Part shown: positions 1-9,199 of the stretch, piece by piece
Layout of the letters: each line of letters starts with the position of its first letter
Position numbering within the stretch: position 1 is the first letter of the stretch
Source of the DNA: Aminiphilus circumscriptus DSM 16581
GTDB lineage: Bacteria; Synergistota; Synergistia; Synergistales; Aminiphilaceae
Assembly: GCF_000526375.1 (NCBI RefSeq)
Contig: NZ_JAFY01000007.1
Coordinates: forward strand, 186,001 to 250,000
Direction of reading: 5' to 3'
Length of the DNA stretch: 64,000 nt
Translations under genes and position numbers: made by a program
Notes under the pieces: model-generated
What the model saw: the letters and a program-made list of their open reading frames with translations, nothing else
Databases searched by the model: none
What the model was told of the DNA's origin: nothing

Positions 1-1
1 G

Positions 2-745
2 GCGTTTCTGCGGCAGTTCTCCAGGATTGTGACATGCCATGAGCATCTGCCTCACCGGGAGGTGGTCCTGGCCCAGCAGGGACTTCCCTGGCATATCGGA
101 CGCGTCGCGGGCGAAGTGGATTCGTTCTGCGAAGGATACGACTCCCTGGCGGCCGCGTCTCCGAGAAAGGAGCGGCTTATTTCCATCATCAGCTCCGACA
201 AGCAGTCCACGGAGGGGCATCGGAGACGATGGCGTTTCGTCCAGGCTTTCATGAAGAAATTCGGAGACGTGGCGGATGTCTTTGGGAGGGGATTTGCCCC
301 CGTGGCCTGCAAAAAAGACGCTCTTTTCCCCTACAAATACCACATCGCCATCGAAAATAGCCGGACGCCCCACTACTGGACGGAAAAACTCGCCGACGCC
401 TATTTGGCTGAGGCGTTCCCCATCTACGACGGCTGCCCCAACATCGGCGACTACTTTCCGCCGGAAAGTTTTTGCGCCATCGACGTGGAGGATATTCCGG
501 GTTCCTGCGCTGTGATCGAGCGCCTTCTCGCGGAGGACCCCTACGAAAAACGGCGGGAAGTGGTGCGACACTGCAAGGAGCTTGTCCTGAACAGGTATAA
601 CCTTTTTCCCACGCTGGTGGAACATCTTCGCCCCTGGTCCGGACCGGAAACGGTCGAATCCCGGCCTGTGACGCTCCGTCCCCAGCGTGAGTTCAAGATC
701 AAAGGGAGGGCGCTGCGTGTGTTGCGAAGCCTCTTTGCCCGATGA
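2..745 (+). CDS. GT10-like fucosyltransferase, 5'-truncated
   Basis: The reading frame is open to the left window edge, so the N-terminus is missing; the first internal start codon is at 29 but is unlikely to be the true one. The C-terminal half shows the conserved block of glycosyltransferase family 10 (alpha-1,3-fucosyltransferase fold): YKYHIAIENS, then YWTEKLADAYLAE, then PIYDGCPNI and YFPPESFCAID. In this family these residues bind the nucleotide-sugar donor. The enzyme would transfer fucose from GDP-fucose to a surface glycan in the cytoplasm. The presence of gmd and fcl, which make GDP-L-fucose, in the same locus supports that donor. Acceptor and linkage cannot be read from the sequence. 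Confidence 0.8.
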   Translation, partial: AFLRQFSRIVTCHEHLPHREVVLAQQGLPWHIGRVAGEVDSFCEGYDSLAAASPRKERLISIISSDKQSTEGHRRRWRFVQAFMKKFGDVADVFGRGFAPVACKKDALFPYKYHIAIENSRTPHYWTEKLADAYLAEAFPIYDGCPNIGDYFPPESFCAIDVEDIPGSCAVIERLLAEDPYEKRREVVRHCKELVLNRYNLFPTLVEHLRPWSGPETVESRPVTLRPQREFKIKGRALRVLRSLFAR

Positions 746-770
746 CGGTTGCTTTGGAAAGGCAGGAGAG

Positions 771-1622
771 ATGAAAACGCCAGACAGGGTGGACGGAAGC
801 GATATCACGGTCTGCGTGTTGTCCTATAATCGAAGTGCCTTTCTTGAAGAGGCGCTTGCCTCTCTGTGTGCTCAGACCTGCGTTCCCGGAGAGATCGTCG
901 TCTTGGACAACGGGAGTGCTCCGGATGTCCGGGAGCGAGTCGAGCCCTTTCTCCGGAAGGGGGTTCGGTGGGAGGGGGTGGACATGCCGCAGACGCCTCT
1001 GTGGAACTTTCGCAGGGCTTTTGCCCGGACGGAGCGACCGTTTCTCTATGTCATGCACGACGACGACCGTCTGCTCCCCATGTTCCTCGAGCGACAGCGG
1101 GCGTTTCTTCTCGCCCACCCCGAGGTCATCGCCGTGGCGTGTAATGCCCACGAGATCGACGATGCGGGGGTACGAACGGGAAAAACGCTGCATAACCCGG
1201 GGCGGCGACGGGAGGTGGAACTCTTTCCCTCCCGGAGTCGGATGGTCGAGTTGTACACGCGCACATATCTTGCGTTTCCGTCCGTTCTCTACCGGACGCC
1301 CTTTCCCGCGAAGGTGCCGATGCAGGAGGAATACGGGCAGGTGGCGGACGTGGTGTTTCTTTGCGAGCTTGCCCGCTTCGGTGTGTTGGCGTATGTGAAT
1401 GAGGTCTTGTGGGAATATCGTGTCCACCATGGACAGGATTCGAGCCGGTTCAAGCAGGAGTTCCTACAACGTCTGGACGGCTATTTCCGAGCCGTGGGTG
1501 AGGAAGATCCGACGATCCGCCAGCAGGTTCGGGCTTACCTTCTGCGTCGCATGCTGTCGCGAAAATGGAAATCTTTGCGGAATGCTCTGGGTGCGCTTTT
1601 TTCGGATGTGAACAGGAAATGA
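771..1622 (+). CDS. Glycosyltransferase family 2
   Basis: A 283-residue GT-A fold enzyme. The N-terminus has ITVCVLSYNR, then IVVLDNGS (nucleotide binding), and MHDDDRL around residue 95 supplies the DXD-type metal site. It would add one sugar to the lipid-linked repeat unit. An upstream in-frame start exists at 687, inside the preceding gene, but the ATG at 771 sits just after AGGAGAG and puts the family N-terminus at the right place. There is no transmembrane segment. The substrate is unknown; it lies directly before the CDP-sugar genes. Confidence 0.85.
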   Translation: MKTPDRVDGSDITVCVLSYNRSAFLEEALASLCAQTCVPGEIVVLDNGSAPDVRERVEPFLRKGVRWEGVDMPQTPLWNFRRAFARTERPFLYVMHDDDRLLPMFLERQRAFLLAHPEVIAVACNAHEIDDAGVRTGKTLHNPGRRREVELFPSRSRMVELYTRTYLAFPSVLYRTPFPAKVPMQEEYGQVADVVFLCELARFGVLAYVNEVLWEYRVHHGQDSSRFKQEFLQRLDGYFRAVGEEDPTIRQQVRAYLLRRMLSRKWKSLRNALGALFSDVNRK

Positions 1623-1692
1623 CCGGGAACCTCGTTTCCGTAAACGGACGAATCCGAGGCGAAGAGCGAAACTGTGGAAGGTGAGGATACGG

Positions 1693-2469
1693 ATGAAGGT
1701 CGTCATTCTCGCGGGTGGTTTCGGCACTCGCATCAGTGAAGAATCCCATCTCCGCCCGAAACCGATGATCGAGATAGGAGAACATCCCATCCTGTGGCAT
1801 ATCATGAAAATCTATTCGTGGTACGGTTTTTCCGATTTCGTGATCTGTCTCGGGTACAAGGGAGAGATGATCAAAGAATACTTTGCGCATTATCTGCTGC
1901 GCACATCCGACGTGACCTTTGATTTTTCCGTGGGTGACCAGCCTGTGATTCATTCCCACAGCGCGGAACCCTGGAAGGTGACTCTCGTCAACACAGGGTT
2001 GTCCACGATGACCGGGGGGCGCGTGAAAAGGGTCGCTCCATATCTGGAGGGCAAGCCCTTCATGCTTACCTATGGAGACGGGGTGGCCGATGTGGATGTG
2101 AAAACCCTCCTGGAGTTTCATCGGTCCCACGGAAGGCGTGCGACGGTGACGGCAGCGCAGCCGAGGGGGAAGTTCGGGGCACTCGATATGGAGGCCTCGG
2201 GAAAAGTGCTCTCCTTTTCGGAAAAACCCCGGGGGGATGGTGGTTGGGTGAACGGCGGCTTCTTCGTTCTCGAACCGGAGGTTCTCGAGTACATCGAGGA
2301 TGACACGACCGTGTTCGAGCGTGCTCCTCTCGAACGGCTGGCCCAGGAAAAGCAGCTTGTCGCCTTTCGTCATGAAGGTTTTTGGCAGCCCATGGATGTG
2401 CTCCGGGACAAGAAGTATCTGGAGGAACTCTGGCGAAACGGGCAGGCGCCGTGGAAGGTGTGGAAATGA
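1693..2469 (+). CDS. rfbF: Glucose-1-phosphate cytidylyltransferase
   Basis: Makes CDP-glucose from CTP and glucose-1-phosphate, the first step towards 3,6-dideoxyhexoses. The N-terminus MKVVILAGGFGTRISEE is the nucleotidyltransferase signature, followed by RPKPMIEIG and TYGDGVADV (metal-binding Asp). The length of 258 residues is normal for RfbF. The start at 1693 is chosen because AAGGTGAGG lies six bases upstream; a GTG at 1681 would add four residues. The stop overlaps the start of rfbG (ATGA), so the two are translationally coupled. Confidence 0.94.
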   Translation: MKVVILAGGFGTRISEESHLRPKPMIEIGEHPILWHIMKIYSWYGFSDFVICLGYKGEMIKEYFAHYLLRTSDVTFDFSVGDQPVIHSHSAEPWKVTLVNTGLSTMTGGRVKRVAPYLEGKPFMLTYGDGVADVDVKTLLEFHRSHGRRATVTAAQPRGKFGALDMEASGKVLSFSEKPRGDGGWVNGGFFVLEPEVLEYIEDDTTVFERAPLERLAQEKQLVAFRHEGFWQPMDVLRDKKYLEELWRNGQAPWKVWK

Positions 2470-3632
2470 CCATGAAAAAGGCGCACGGTGAATTGGGCGA
2501 AAAGTTCTGGAGCGGGCGAAGGGTTTTTCTCACGGGGCATACTGGGTTCAAGGGAGCCTGGCTCTCGAGATGGCTTGCGCTGCTCGGCGCGGAAGTGACG
2601 GGATATGCCCTGGCTCCGGAGACGGCTCCGAATCTTCATGAGTTGTGCCGCAACGGAGAGAAAATGCATTCCATCACGGGAGACGTGCGCGACGCATCCT
2701 TTCTTGCGGAGGCGCTGGGTGAGGCAGATCCCGATGTGGTGATTCATTTCGCCGCACAATCCCTGGTCCTTCGCGGCATGGAAGAACCTGTCGAAACCTT
2801 CGCCGTGAATGTCCTCGGGACGGTTTCCCTTTTGGAGGGACTTCGTCGCCTGGTTTTTGCGAGACCCGGAAAACGCAGGGCTCTTCTCGTGATCACGTCG
2901 GACAAGTGCTACGAAAATCATGAATGGCCCTGGCCCTATCGGGAGAACGATCCCCTGGGAGGCAAGGACCCCTACTCGGCGAGCAAAGCCTGCACCGAGC
3001 ACGTCGCAGCGAGCTACCGCGCCACCTATTTCCCTCCGGAACAGTACGGCGAACATGGAATGGCCATCGCGACGGCCAGGGCTGGAAATGTCATCGGCGG
3101 AGGCGATTGGGCGAGGGACCGTCTTGTCCCCGACTGCATGCGTGCTTTCCTGGAAGCCCGTCCCGTTCGGCTTCGAAACCCCGGGGGCATTCGCCCCTGG
3201 CAGCACGTCCTCGAGCCCCTCTCGGGATATCTCGTTCTGGCGGAACGTCTTTGCTCGGAAGGCCCTCTCTTTGGAGACGCGTGGAATTTCGGTCCCTTCT
3301 CGGAGGAATGCCGCACCACGGCGAGCGTGGTGCGATACCTCTGTGGCGTCTGGGGGGATGGCGTTTCTTACGAGGTGCCCTCCGAAGCCATGTCGCAAAG
3401 CGGTCCGGCACGGAATCTTTTCCATGGACACGAGGCGGTCTCCCTTCGGCTGGACAGCTCCAAAGCCATGGAGCGCCTGGGATGGCGTCCTGTATGGAGA
3501 ACAGAAGAAGCCCTTTCCCGTGTCGTGGCCTGGACGAAGGGCTATCGGGACGGAAGAGACCCGGGAGAACTCTGCGACGAAGAGATCACCTCCTATGCCG
3601 CGGCGGTACGTCTTGTCCGGAGGCGAGCATGA
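2466..3632 (+). CDS. rfbG: CDP-glucose 4,6-dehydratase
   Basis: An extended short-chain dehydrogenase of 388 residues that converts CDP-glucose to CDP-4-keto-6-deoxyglucose with bound NAD. Visible features are the Rossmann motif VFLTGHTGFKGAWLS near residue 18, VIHFAAQSLV, ITSDKCYEN, and the catalytic pair in DPYSASKACTE (Tyr-x3-Lys). TGHTGFKG is typical of RfbG rather than of RmlB or GalE. The start overlaps the rfbF stop by four bases and the stop overlaps the rfbH start by four bases. Confidence 0.95.
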   Translation: MTMKKAHGELGEKFWSGRRVFLTGHTGFKGAWLSRWLALLGAEVTGYALAPETAPNLHELCRNGEKMHSITGDVRDASFLAEALGEADPDVVIHFAAQSLVLRGMEEPVETFAVNVLGTVSLLEGLRRLVFARPGKRRALLVITSDKCYENHEWPWPYRENDPLGGKDPYSASKACTEHVAASYRATYFPPEQYGEHGMAIATARAGNVIGGGDWARDRLVPDCMRAFLEARPVRLRNPGGIRPWQHVLEPLSGYLVLAERLCSEGPLFGDAWNFGPFSEECRTTASVVRYLCGVWGDGVSYEVPSEAMSQSGPARNLFHGHEAVSLRLDSSKAMERLGWRPVWRTEEALSRVVAWTKGYRDGRDPGELCDEEITSYAAAVRLVRRRA

Positions 3633-4966
3633 AGAGCGACGAAGCGAGGCTTCGGGAAAACGTGCTGCACGCCGTCCGGGAATACCACGATGCGGTTCAT
3701 GCCGTGAAAAAGGAAGATCCTGAAGGTCGCATTCCTTATGCCGGAAGAGTGTACGACGCGGAGGAGATGGTCCGGCTCGTCGATGCGGCCCTCGATTTCT
3801 GGTTGACCGCCGGTCGTTACGCCGCATCCTTCGAGGAACGCCTCGCCTCGTTTCTCGGCGTGAAGGCGAGTTTGCTCGTGAACTCAGGATCCTCCGCGAA
3901 TCTTCTCGCCTTCATGTGCCTCACGTCTCCTTTGCTCGGAGAACGACGGATTTGCCCCGGGGATGAAGTCATCACGCTCGCTGCGGCGTTTCCCACGACC
4001 GTGGCACCCATCGTCCAGTACGGAGCGGTTCCCGTTTTCGTGGACGTCTCTCTTCCCACCTACAATCTGGATTGCTCTTGGCTGGAGCAGGCCTTGTCCT
4101 CCCGAACGAAGGCAGTCATGGTCGCCCATACGCTGGGGAACCCCTTCGATGTGGCTCAGGTCATCGCGTTCTGCAGGCAACACGAACTTTGGCTCATCGA
4201 GGACAACTGCGACGCCCTGGGATCCTGCTACGTTGCGGGCGGCGTTCCCCGGTTGACGGGATCGTTCGGGCATGTGGCGACCTGCAGTTTTTATCCGCCT
4301 CACCATATCACGATGGGTGAGGGGGGAGCGGTCTGCACGGATGACCCGTTGTTGCGGAAGATCCTCGCCTCCCTGCGGGATTGGGGCAGGGATTGTACCT
4401 GTCGTCCCGGAGAGGACGGGCGTTGTGGACGGCGTTTTTCGGAGAAATGGGGCGATCTTCCCCTTGGGTACGATCATAAGTACGTCTACTCCCATTTCGG
4501 TTACAACATGAAGGTGACGGAACTTCAGGCCGCCGTGGGCTGTGCCCAACTGGACAAACTTCCCCGTTTCATCGAGGCCCGAAAGGCGAATTTCGCGGTG
4601 CTTCGGAATGCCCTTGCGGATCTGGAGGACATTTTCATTCTCCCCGAGGCGACGTCGGGGACCGATCCGAGCTGGTTCGGCTTCCTGCTCACGGTGCGTC
4701 CCCAATCGGGGGTTTCCAGAGAACACCTCGTCACGTTCCTGGAACAGAAAGGCATCCAGACCCGGATGCTCTTTGCGGGAAACCTGCTTCGTCACCCCTG
4801 TTTCGACGAAATGCGGCGGAAAAGTGAAGGATTCCGTGTCGTCGGTTCCCTCGAGAACACCGATCTGATTGCGGAAAACACCTTTTGGATCGGTGTCTAT
4901 CCCGGAATGACCGATGCCATGCTGTACCGGATGGTTCGGGAAATACGGCGCGCCCTCCGGCCATGA
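3629..4966 (+). CDS. rfbH: CDP-4-keto-6-deoxyglucose-3-dehydrase (E1)
   Basis: A PMP-dependent iron-sulfur dehydrase of 445 residues that removes the C3 hydroxyl to give 3,6-dideoxy sugars. It has the aminotransferase fold, but the usual PLP-anchoring Lys is replaced by His (PPHHITMGEGG, His225/226), the hallmark of E1. Cysteines in EDNCDALGS (C194) and GRDCTCRPGEDGRCG (C256, C258, C266; C-x-C-x7-C) match the [2Fe-2S] ligand pattern. E1 needs an electron-donating reductase (E3, AscD/RfbI type), and none is seen in the window. Translation is coupled to rfbG and to the next gene by ATGA overlaps. Confidence 0.94.
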   Translation: MKSDEARLRENVLHAVREYHDAVHAVKKEDPEGRIPYAGRVYDAEEMVRLVDAALDFWLTAGRYAASFEERLASFLGVKASLLVNSGSSANLLAFMCLTSPLLGERRICPGDEVITLAAAFPTTVAPIVQYGAVPVFVDVSLPTYNLDCSWLEQALSSRTKAVMVAHTLGNPFDVAQVIAFCRQHELWLIEDNCDALGSCYVAGGVPRLTGSFGHVATCSFYPPHHITMGEGGAVCTDDPLLRKILASLRDWGRDCTCRPGEDGRCGRRFSEKWGDLPLGYDHKYVYSHFGYNMKVTELQAAVGCAQLDKLPRFIEARKANFAVLRNALADLEDIFILPEATSGTDPSWFGFLLTVRPQSGVSREHLVTFLEQKGIQTRMLFAGNLLRHPCFDEMRRKSEGFRVVGSLENTDLIAENTFWIGVYPGMTDAMLYRMVREIRRALRP

Positions 4967-5943
4967 GAATTCTTGTCACGGGGGCCGCCGGCTTCGTGGG
5001 AAGCAGTCTCGTCCGAAGGCTCCTCTCTCGGGAACATGAGGTTCACGTCGTTCTGCGTCGGAGTTCTTCGCGGCTCCGTCTCGTCGAGTGTCTGCCCCGG
5101 CTTGGTGTTCACGAAGCGGATCTGACGGATGAAACGGCGGTGACCCGTGTGGTGTGCACCGTGCGTCCCGAGGCGGTCTTCCATCTTGCCACCTACGGAG
5201 GAAGGCGAAGTGAGAGCGATGTCACCCGTATCCTCGTCTCGAACGTGCTCGGATGTGCCACGCTGCTTACAGCCTGTCTCCGCATGGGTGTGGCGTTGTT
5301 CGTCAACACGGGCAGTTCGTCGGAGTATGGACGAATGAGCCGTGCCGCCTGTGAGGAGGACCCGCTCTGGCCTTTGAGCGAATACGGTGTGGCCAAGGCT
5401 TCCGCAACGCTTTTGTGCCGGGCGGCGGCGTTGCGGGAGGGTGCGCCCGTGGTGACGGCGAGGCTTTTTTCTCCCTACGGGCCGTGGGATGATCCTTCCC
5501 GTTTCGTTCCCTACGTGATCGGTGCGTACCTTCAAGGCAGGAGACCTCTGTTGGGGAATCCGACCTGTGTCCGGGACTACGTGTTCATCGAGGATGTCCT
5601 CGACTGTTACGAACTCATCCTGGAAAAGGGAGGCGCCCTGAGAGGGGAGATCGTCAACGTCGGCAGCGGCAGACAGGTTTCTCTCGGGGAGGTTGCGGCC
5701 TGTATCGCCGCGGAAATCGGAAGCGCCCTCGAGCCGCAGTGGGGTGTGCACACCCCGTCATCTCTGGAGCCCCCTTGCTGGCAGGCGGATCTTTCCAACG
5801 TGCGGAAGGTGTTGGGGTGGGTGCCGAAACACGCTCTTGCCCAGGGCATCGCGAAGACGGTCGCCTGGATGCGGCAGCGCCCCGCAGAGGAAGAGATTTC
5901 CGCCGTTGGGTTGTCACCGGAAAAAAGGAGGTGCCCGGAATGA
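4963..5943 (+). CDS. NAD(P)-dependent SDR, probable CDP-sugar reductase/epimerase
   Basis: An extended SDR of 326 residues. It has the glycine motif LVTGAAGFVGSSLV, FHLATYGG, the SSSEYG strand and the catalytic SEYGVAKAS (Tyr-x3-Lys) near residue 145. In 3,6-dideoxyhexose loci this position is occupied by a 4-ketoreductase such as CDP-paratose or CDP-abequose synthase, or by the reductase acting after YerE in the yersiniose pathway. Its placement between rfbH and the ThDP enzyme, with ATGA overlaps on both sides, points to reduction of the CDP-3,6-dideoxy-4-ketosugar or its branched product. Exact stereochemistry cannot be deduced. Confidence 0.8.
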   Translation: MRILVTGAAGFVGSSLVRRLLSREHEVHVVLRRSSSRLRLVECLPRLGVHEADLTDETAVTRVVCTVRPEAVFHLATYGGRRSESDVTRILVSNVLGCATLLTACLRMGVALFVNTGSSSEYGRMSRAACEEDPLWPLSEYGVAKASATLLCRAAALREGAPVVTARLFSPYGPWDDPSRFVPYVIGAYLQGRRPLLGNPTCVRDYVFIEDVLDCYELILEKGGALRGEIVNVGSGRQVSLGEVAACIAAEIGSALEPQWGVHTPSSLEPPCWQADLSNVRKVLGWVPKHALAQGIAKTVAWMRQRPAEEEISAVGLSPEKRRCPE

Positions 5944-7820
5944 AGGTTGCGGAGTACATCGCGGAGTTTCTTGTCGCCCAGGGAGTCGGACATGTCTTCG
6001 AGTTCGTGGGGGGTGCCATCACGCATCTCCTCGACGCATTGTATGGTCGGGAGGATGTCCGTTGTGTCTCCGTTCATCACGAACAGGCCGGAGGCTTTGC
6101 CGCCGAGGCGTATGCCAGGATAAACGGTCACCTGGGCGTCGCCATGGCGACGAGCGGCCCCGGAGCACTGAATCTGCTCACGCCTATAGGGAGCTGTTTC
6201 TTCGATTCTGTCCCCTGCCTTTTTCTCACCGGTCAGGTGAATACCTACGAATACAAGTTCGACAGCCCCGTGCGCCAAATCGGTTTTCAGGAGACGGACA
6301 TCGTCTCCGTCGCCAGGCCGCTCACAAAATATGCGAAACTCGTCACCGATCCCGCGACCATTCGGTACGAACTGGAAAAAGCTGTGGCCATCGCACGGTC
6401 GGGGCGCCCCGGTCCGGTGCTTCTCGACCTTCCGATGAACGTCCAGCGGAGCCTCGTGAATCCCCAGGATCTTCCAAGGTATACGAATGGGGGAGCATCT
6501 TCCAGGGAGGGGTCGGCGATTCCTCGGTGCCGCGCCGAGGAGATGGAGGAAGCGTTCGCTTTTCTCGCCGCGGCACGGCGCCCCCTGTTTCTTGTGGGAG
6601 GCGGTGTTCGTTCCGGGGGTGCCTGCGAAGAACTCGAGACATTGGTGAACCACACACGTGTTCCCGTGGTGACGAGTCTTCTCGGAAGAGACGCCTTCCC
6701 CTCGAACCACGAGGCGTTCTTCGGCATGATCGGTGTCTACGGCAACCGTTACGCCAATCTCGCCGCGGCGAACTGTGACACCCTCTTCGTCCTCGGATCC
6801 CGCCTGGACACCAGGCAGACGGGGACACTTCCCGAGACATTCGCCCGTGGTGCGCGTATCGTTCACGTGGACATCGATCCGGCTGAGCTGGCGCACGCGA
6901 GAGAAAGGGTTTTTCGGGGAAGGGAGGACAAGGCCCTTTCCCTTCACTGCCATGTTCGCCACTTCTTACGGCTCTTTCTCGAACACCTCCGGAATGCGGA
7001 GGCGGGGGGCACTCTGAAAGACTTTGCTTCCGAACGGACCGATTGGCTGAAGACGTTGCAAGGGTACAGAGCGCTGTTTCCCTCCGGCCATATGCCGGAG
7101 ACATTCGCCGGCGGAGGACAGCGCCGCCCTGACGACGAGGAAGGGGGGGGACCCCTTTTCTCCCTTCCGTTCGCGGATTTCTTCGTGGAGCGTCTTTCCG
7201 GGCATTGTCCGGATGACGCCGTCGTCTGCGTGGATGTGGGGCAACATCAGATGTGGGCAGGACAGTCCTTTTCCATTCGCAGGGGGCAGCGCCTGCTTTT
7301 TTCCGGAGGCATGGGGGCGATGGGATTCGCGCTTCCCGCCGGAATCGGAGCCGCCTTTGCCGCGAAGACATCCCGGGTCATCGTTCTTGTCGGGGACGGA
7401 GGACTCCAGGTAAACATCCAGGAGCTGGATATTCTGGCATATCATCGTTTACCCGTAACCGTGGTGGTGCTGGACAACGGATGTCTCGGAATGGTGCGCC
7501 AGTTCCAGGATCTTTATTTCGGAGGGCGAAGGCAATCCACCGTGATCGGCTACAGTCGGCCCGATTTTGTGCGGATCGCCGAGGCCTATGGAATACCGGC
7601 CTGGCGTGTGCGCGCGAGAGAGGAAACGGAAGAGGGCCTTCGCCGGGCCATGTCCGTTCGGGGGCCGTCACTGCTTCATGTGGAACTTCCTCTGGAGACG
7701 GTGGTGCAGCCGAAGCTTGTGGTGAACCACCCGGTGGAGGACATGTCTCCCTCGCTGGATCCCGCCTTTCTTCGGTCCCTGTTGTTGGTGGAGCCCCTGG
7801 AGGACGGCGAGCGATCCTGA
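5940..7820 (+). CDS. ThDP-dependent enzyme, acetolactate-synthase fold (YerE-like candidate)
   Basis: A 626-residue member of the acetohydroxyacid synthase superfamily. The N-terminal Pyr domain carries the catalytic Glu48 (HHEQAGG), a central FAD-type domain follows, and the C-terminal PP domain has the ThDP motif GDGG starting near residue 485 with a downstream Asn. An insertion of about 40 residues rich in Gly and charged residues lies before the PP domain (around residues 380-420). A housekeeping acetolactate synthase would not be expected inside a polysaccharide operon. The known precedent is YerE, which attaches a two-carbon unit from pyruvate to C4 of CDP-3,6-dideoxy-4-keto-hexose. AAAGGAGGTG precedes the start, which overlaps the previous stop. 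Fold certain, substrate inferred. Confidence 0.78.
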   Translation: MKVAEYIAEFLVAQGVGHVFEFVGGAITHLLDALYGREDVRCVSVHHEQAGGFAAEAYARINGHLGVAMATSGPGALNLLTPIGSCFFDSVPCLFLTGQVNTYEYKFDSPVRQIGFQETDIVSVARPLTKYAKLVTDPATIRYELEKAVAIARSGRPGPVLLDLPMNVQRSLVNPQDLPRYTNGGASSREGSAIPRCRAEEMEEAFAFLAAARRPLFLVGGGVRSGGACEELETLVNHTRVPVVTSLLGRDAFPSNHEAFFGMIGVYGNRYANLAAANCDTLFVLGSRLDTRQTGTLPETFARGARIVHVDIDPAELAHARERVFRGREDKALSLHCHVRHFLRLFLEHLRNAEAGGTLKDFASERTDWLKTLQGYRALFPSGHMPETFAGGGQRRPDDEEGGGPLFSLPFADFFVERLSGHCPDDAVVCVDVGQHQMWAGQSFSIRRGQRLLFSGGMGAMGFALPAGIGAAFAAKTSRVIVLVGDGGLQVNIQELDILAYHRLPVTVVVLDNGCLGMVRQFQDLYFGGRRQSTVIGYSRPDFVRIAEAYGIPAWRVRAREETEEGLRRAMSVRGPSLLHVELPLETVVQPKLVVNHPVEDMSPSLDPAFLRSLLLVEPLEDGERS

Positions 7821-8045
7821 GTTTTCTCCGAAGCTCAGCCTGGTGCCGGCACAGGGAAAACGTTCCGAAAAGGTGTGCGGCACAAAAGGTGAAGAAGCGT
7901 CTTTGAACCGCTTCATGTCGAACGCAGGTGTTGCTCTCGGGAGAGTCCCTGTTGGTCGGGGCGGTCTCCCGGGGAGGCAGATGAACGTCTCTTTATTCAT
8001 TTATTTATTCATTCGGAAAGAACCCACCGAAGGAGGTCGAGCGCG

Positions 8046-9098
8046 GTGTCGCGAGCGTTGATCACGGGCATCACCGGTCAGGACGGATCCTATCTGGCCG
8101 AACTGCTTTTGCACCGGGGATACGAAGTGCACGGTCTGATTCGGCGGGCCAGCACGTTCAACACCCAGCGATTGGAGCATATCTACCAGGACCCCCACGT
8201 GGAGGATACCAGGCTTTTTCTGCATTATGGCGACCTCGCCGACGCGGGGCGGCTCACGAATCTCGTTTACGAGATTCAACCGGACGAAATCTACAATCTC
8301 GGCGCCCAGAGTCACGTGCGGGTCAGTTTCGACATGCCCGAATACACCGGGGACGTGACCGGCCTCGGCGTGGCCCGTCTTTTGGAGGCGGTGCGGCGCA
8401 GCGGAATCAAGACCCGTTACTATCAGGCGTCGAGCTCCGAGCTTTTCGGCGCGGCCCCGCCTCCCCAGAGCGAGTCCACCCCGTTCATGCCCCAGAGCCC
8501 CTATGCCGCGGCCAAGCTCTATGCCTACTGGATGACCACCAATTACAGAAACGCCTATAACCTCTTCGCCGTGAACGGAATTCTCTTCAACCACGAGTCA
8601 CCCCGGCGGGGAGAGACCTTCGTGACCCGCAAGATCACCCGTGCGGTGGCACGCATCCGGAAAGGGCTCCAGAAAAAACTCTATCTGGGCAATCTCGAGG
8701 CTCGCCGCGACTGGGGCTTCGCCCCGGAATACGTGGAGTGCATGACCCTTCTGTTGCAGCACGACACTCCCGAGGACGTGGTCATCGGGACCGGGGAGAG
8801 CCGTTCCGTGCGGGAATTCGTGGAAGAGTCCTTCAGTTACGCCGGGCTCGACTGGCGGGAGCACGTGGAGATCGACCCCCGTTACTTCCGTCCCACCGAA
8901 GTGGACCACCTCCTTGCCGACGCCTCGAAGGCACGAAGGCTTCTCGGCTGGGAGCCCCGGGTGACTTTCCGGGAACTGGTGCGGATCATGGTGGACTGCG
9001 ATCTGGCAGCCCTGGGAGAGACGCCTCCGGGAGCGGGCGTGCACGCGCTTCGGAAGAAAGGATTCGGCTGGACGGCGAACCGGATCACACCGGGCTAG
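8046..9098 (+). CDS. gmd: GDP-mannose 4,6-dehydratase
   Basis: Converts GDP-D-mannose to GDP-4-keto-6-deoxymannose, the first step to GDP-L-fucose. The 350-residue SDR shows [31 protein letters not shown], the active-site stretch ASSSELFG, and [10 protein letters not shown] (Tyr-x3-Lys), all diagnostic of Gmd. The start is GTG, preceded by GAAGGAGGTCG. It follows a 225-bp gap with an AT-rich patch (about 7991-8012), so it may start a new transcript. Works with the following fcl. Confidence 0.96.
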   Translation: MSRALITGITGQDGSYLAELLLHRGYEVHGLIRRASTFNTQRLEHIYQDPHVEDTRLFLHYGDLADAGRLTNLVYEIQPDEIYNLGAQSHVRVSFDMPEYTGDVTGLGVARLLEAVRRSGIKTRYYQASSSELFGAAPPPQSESTPFMPQSPYAAAKLYAYWMTTNYRNAYNLFAVNGILFNHESPRRGETFVTRKITRAVARIRKGLQKKLYLGNLEARRDWGFAPEYVECMTLLLQHDTPEDVVIGTGESRSVREFVEESFSYAGLDWREHVEIDPRYFRPTEVDHLLADASKARRLLGWEPRVTFRELVRIMVDCDLAALGETPPGAGVHALRKKGFGWTANRITPG

Positions 9099-9160
9099 GG
9101 CGCCCCGGTGTCCGGCACTGCGCAGCGCGAAAAGGGGACGGAATAAACACAGCATGAACG

Positions 9161-9182
9161 TGGTGGTGACATGGTGGTGACA
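9161..9182 (+). repeat. 11-bp tandem direct duplication
   Basis: The unit TGGTGGTGACA occurs twice with no gap (9161-9171 and 9172-9182), just upstream of the fcl ribosome binding site. It looks like a replication-slippage duplication. It creates an extra in-frame ATG at 9182 that competes as a start. Confidence 0.85.
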
Positions 9183-9199
9183 TGAAGGAGAGGACCGAA

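Noticed and set aside
7991-8012. AT-rich TTTATTCA-type repeat before gmd
   Set aside because: Too short and simple to call a repeat element or a defined promoter.
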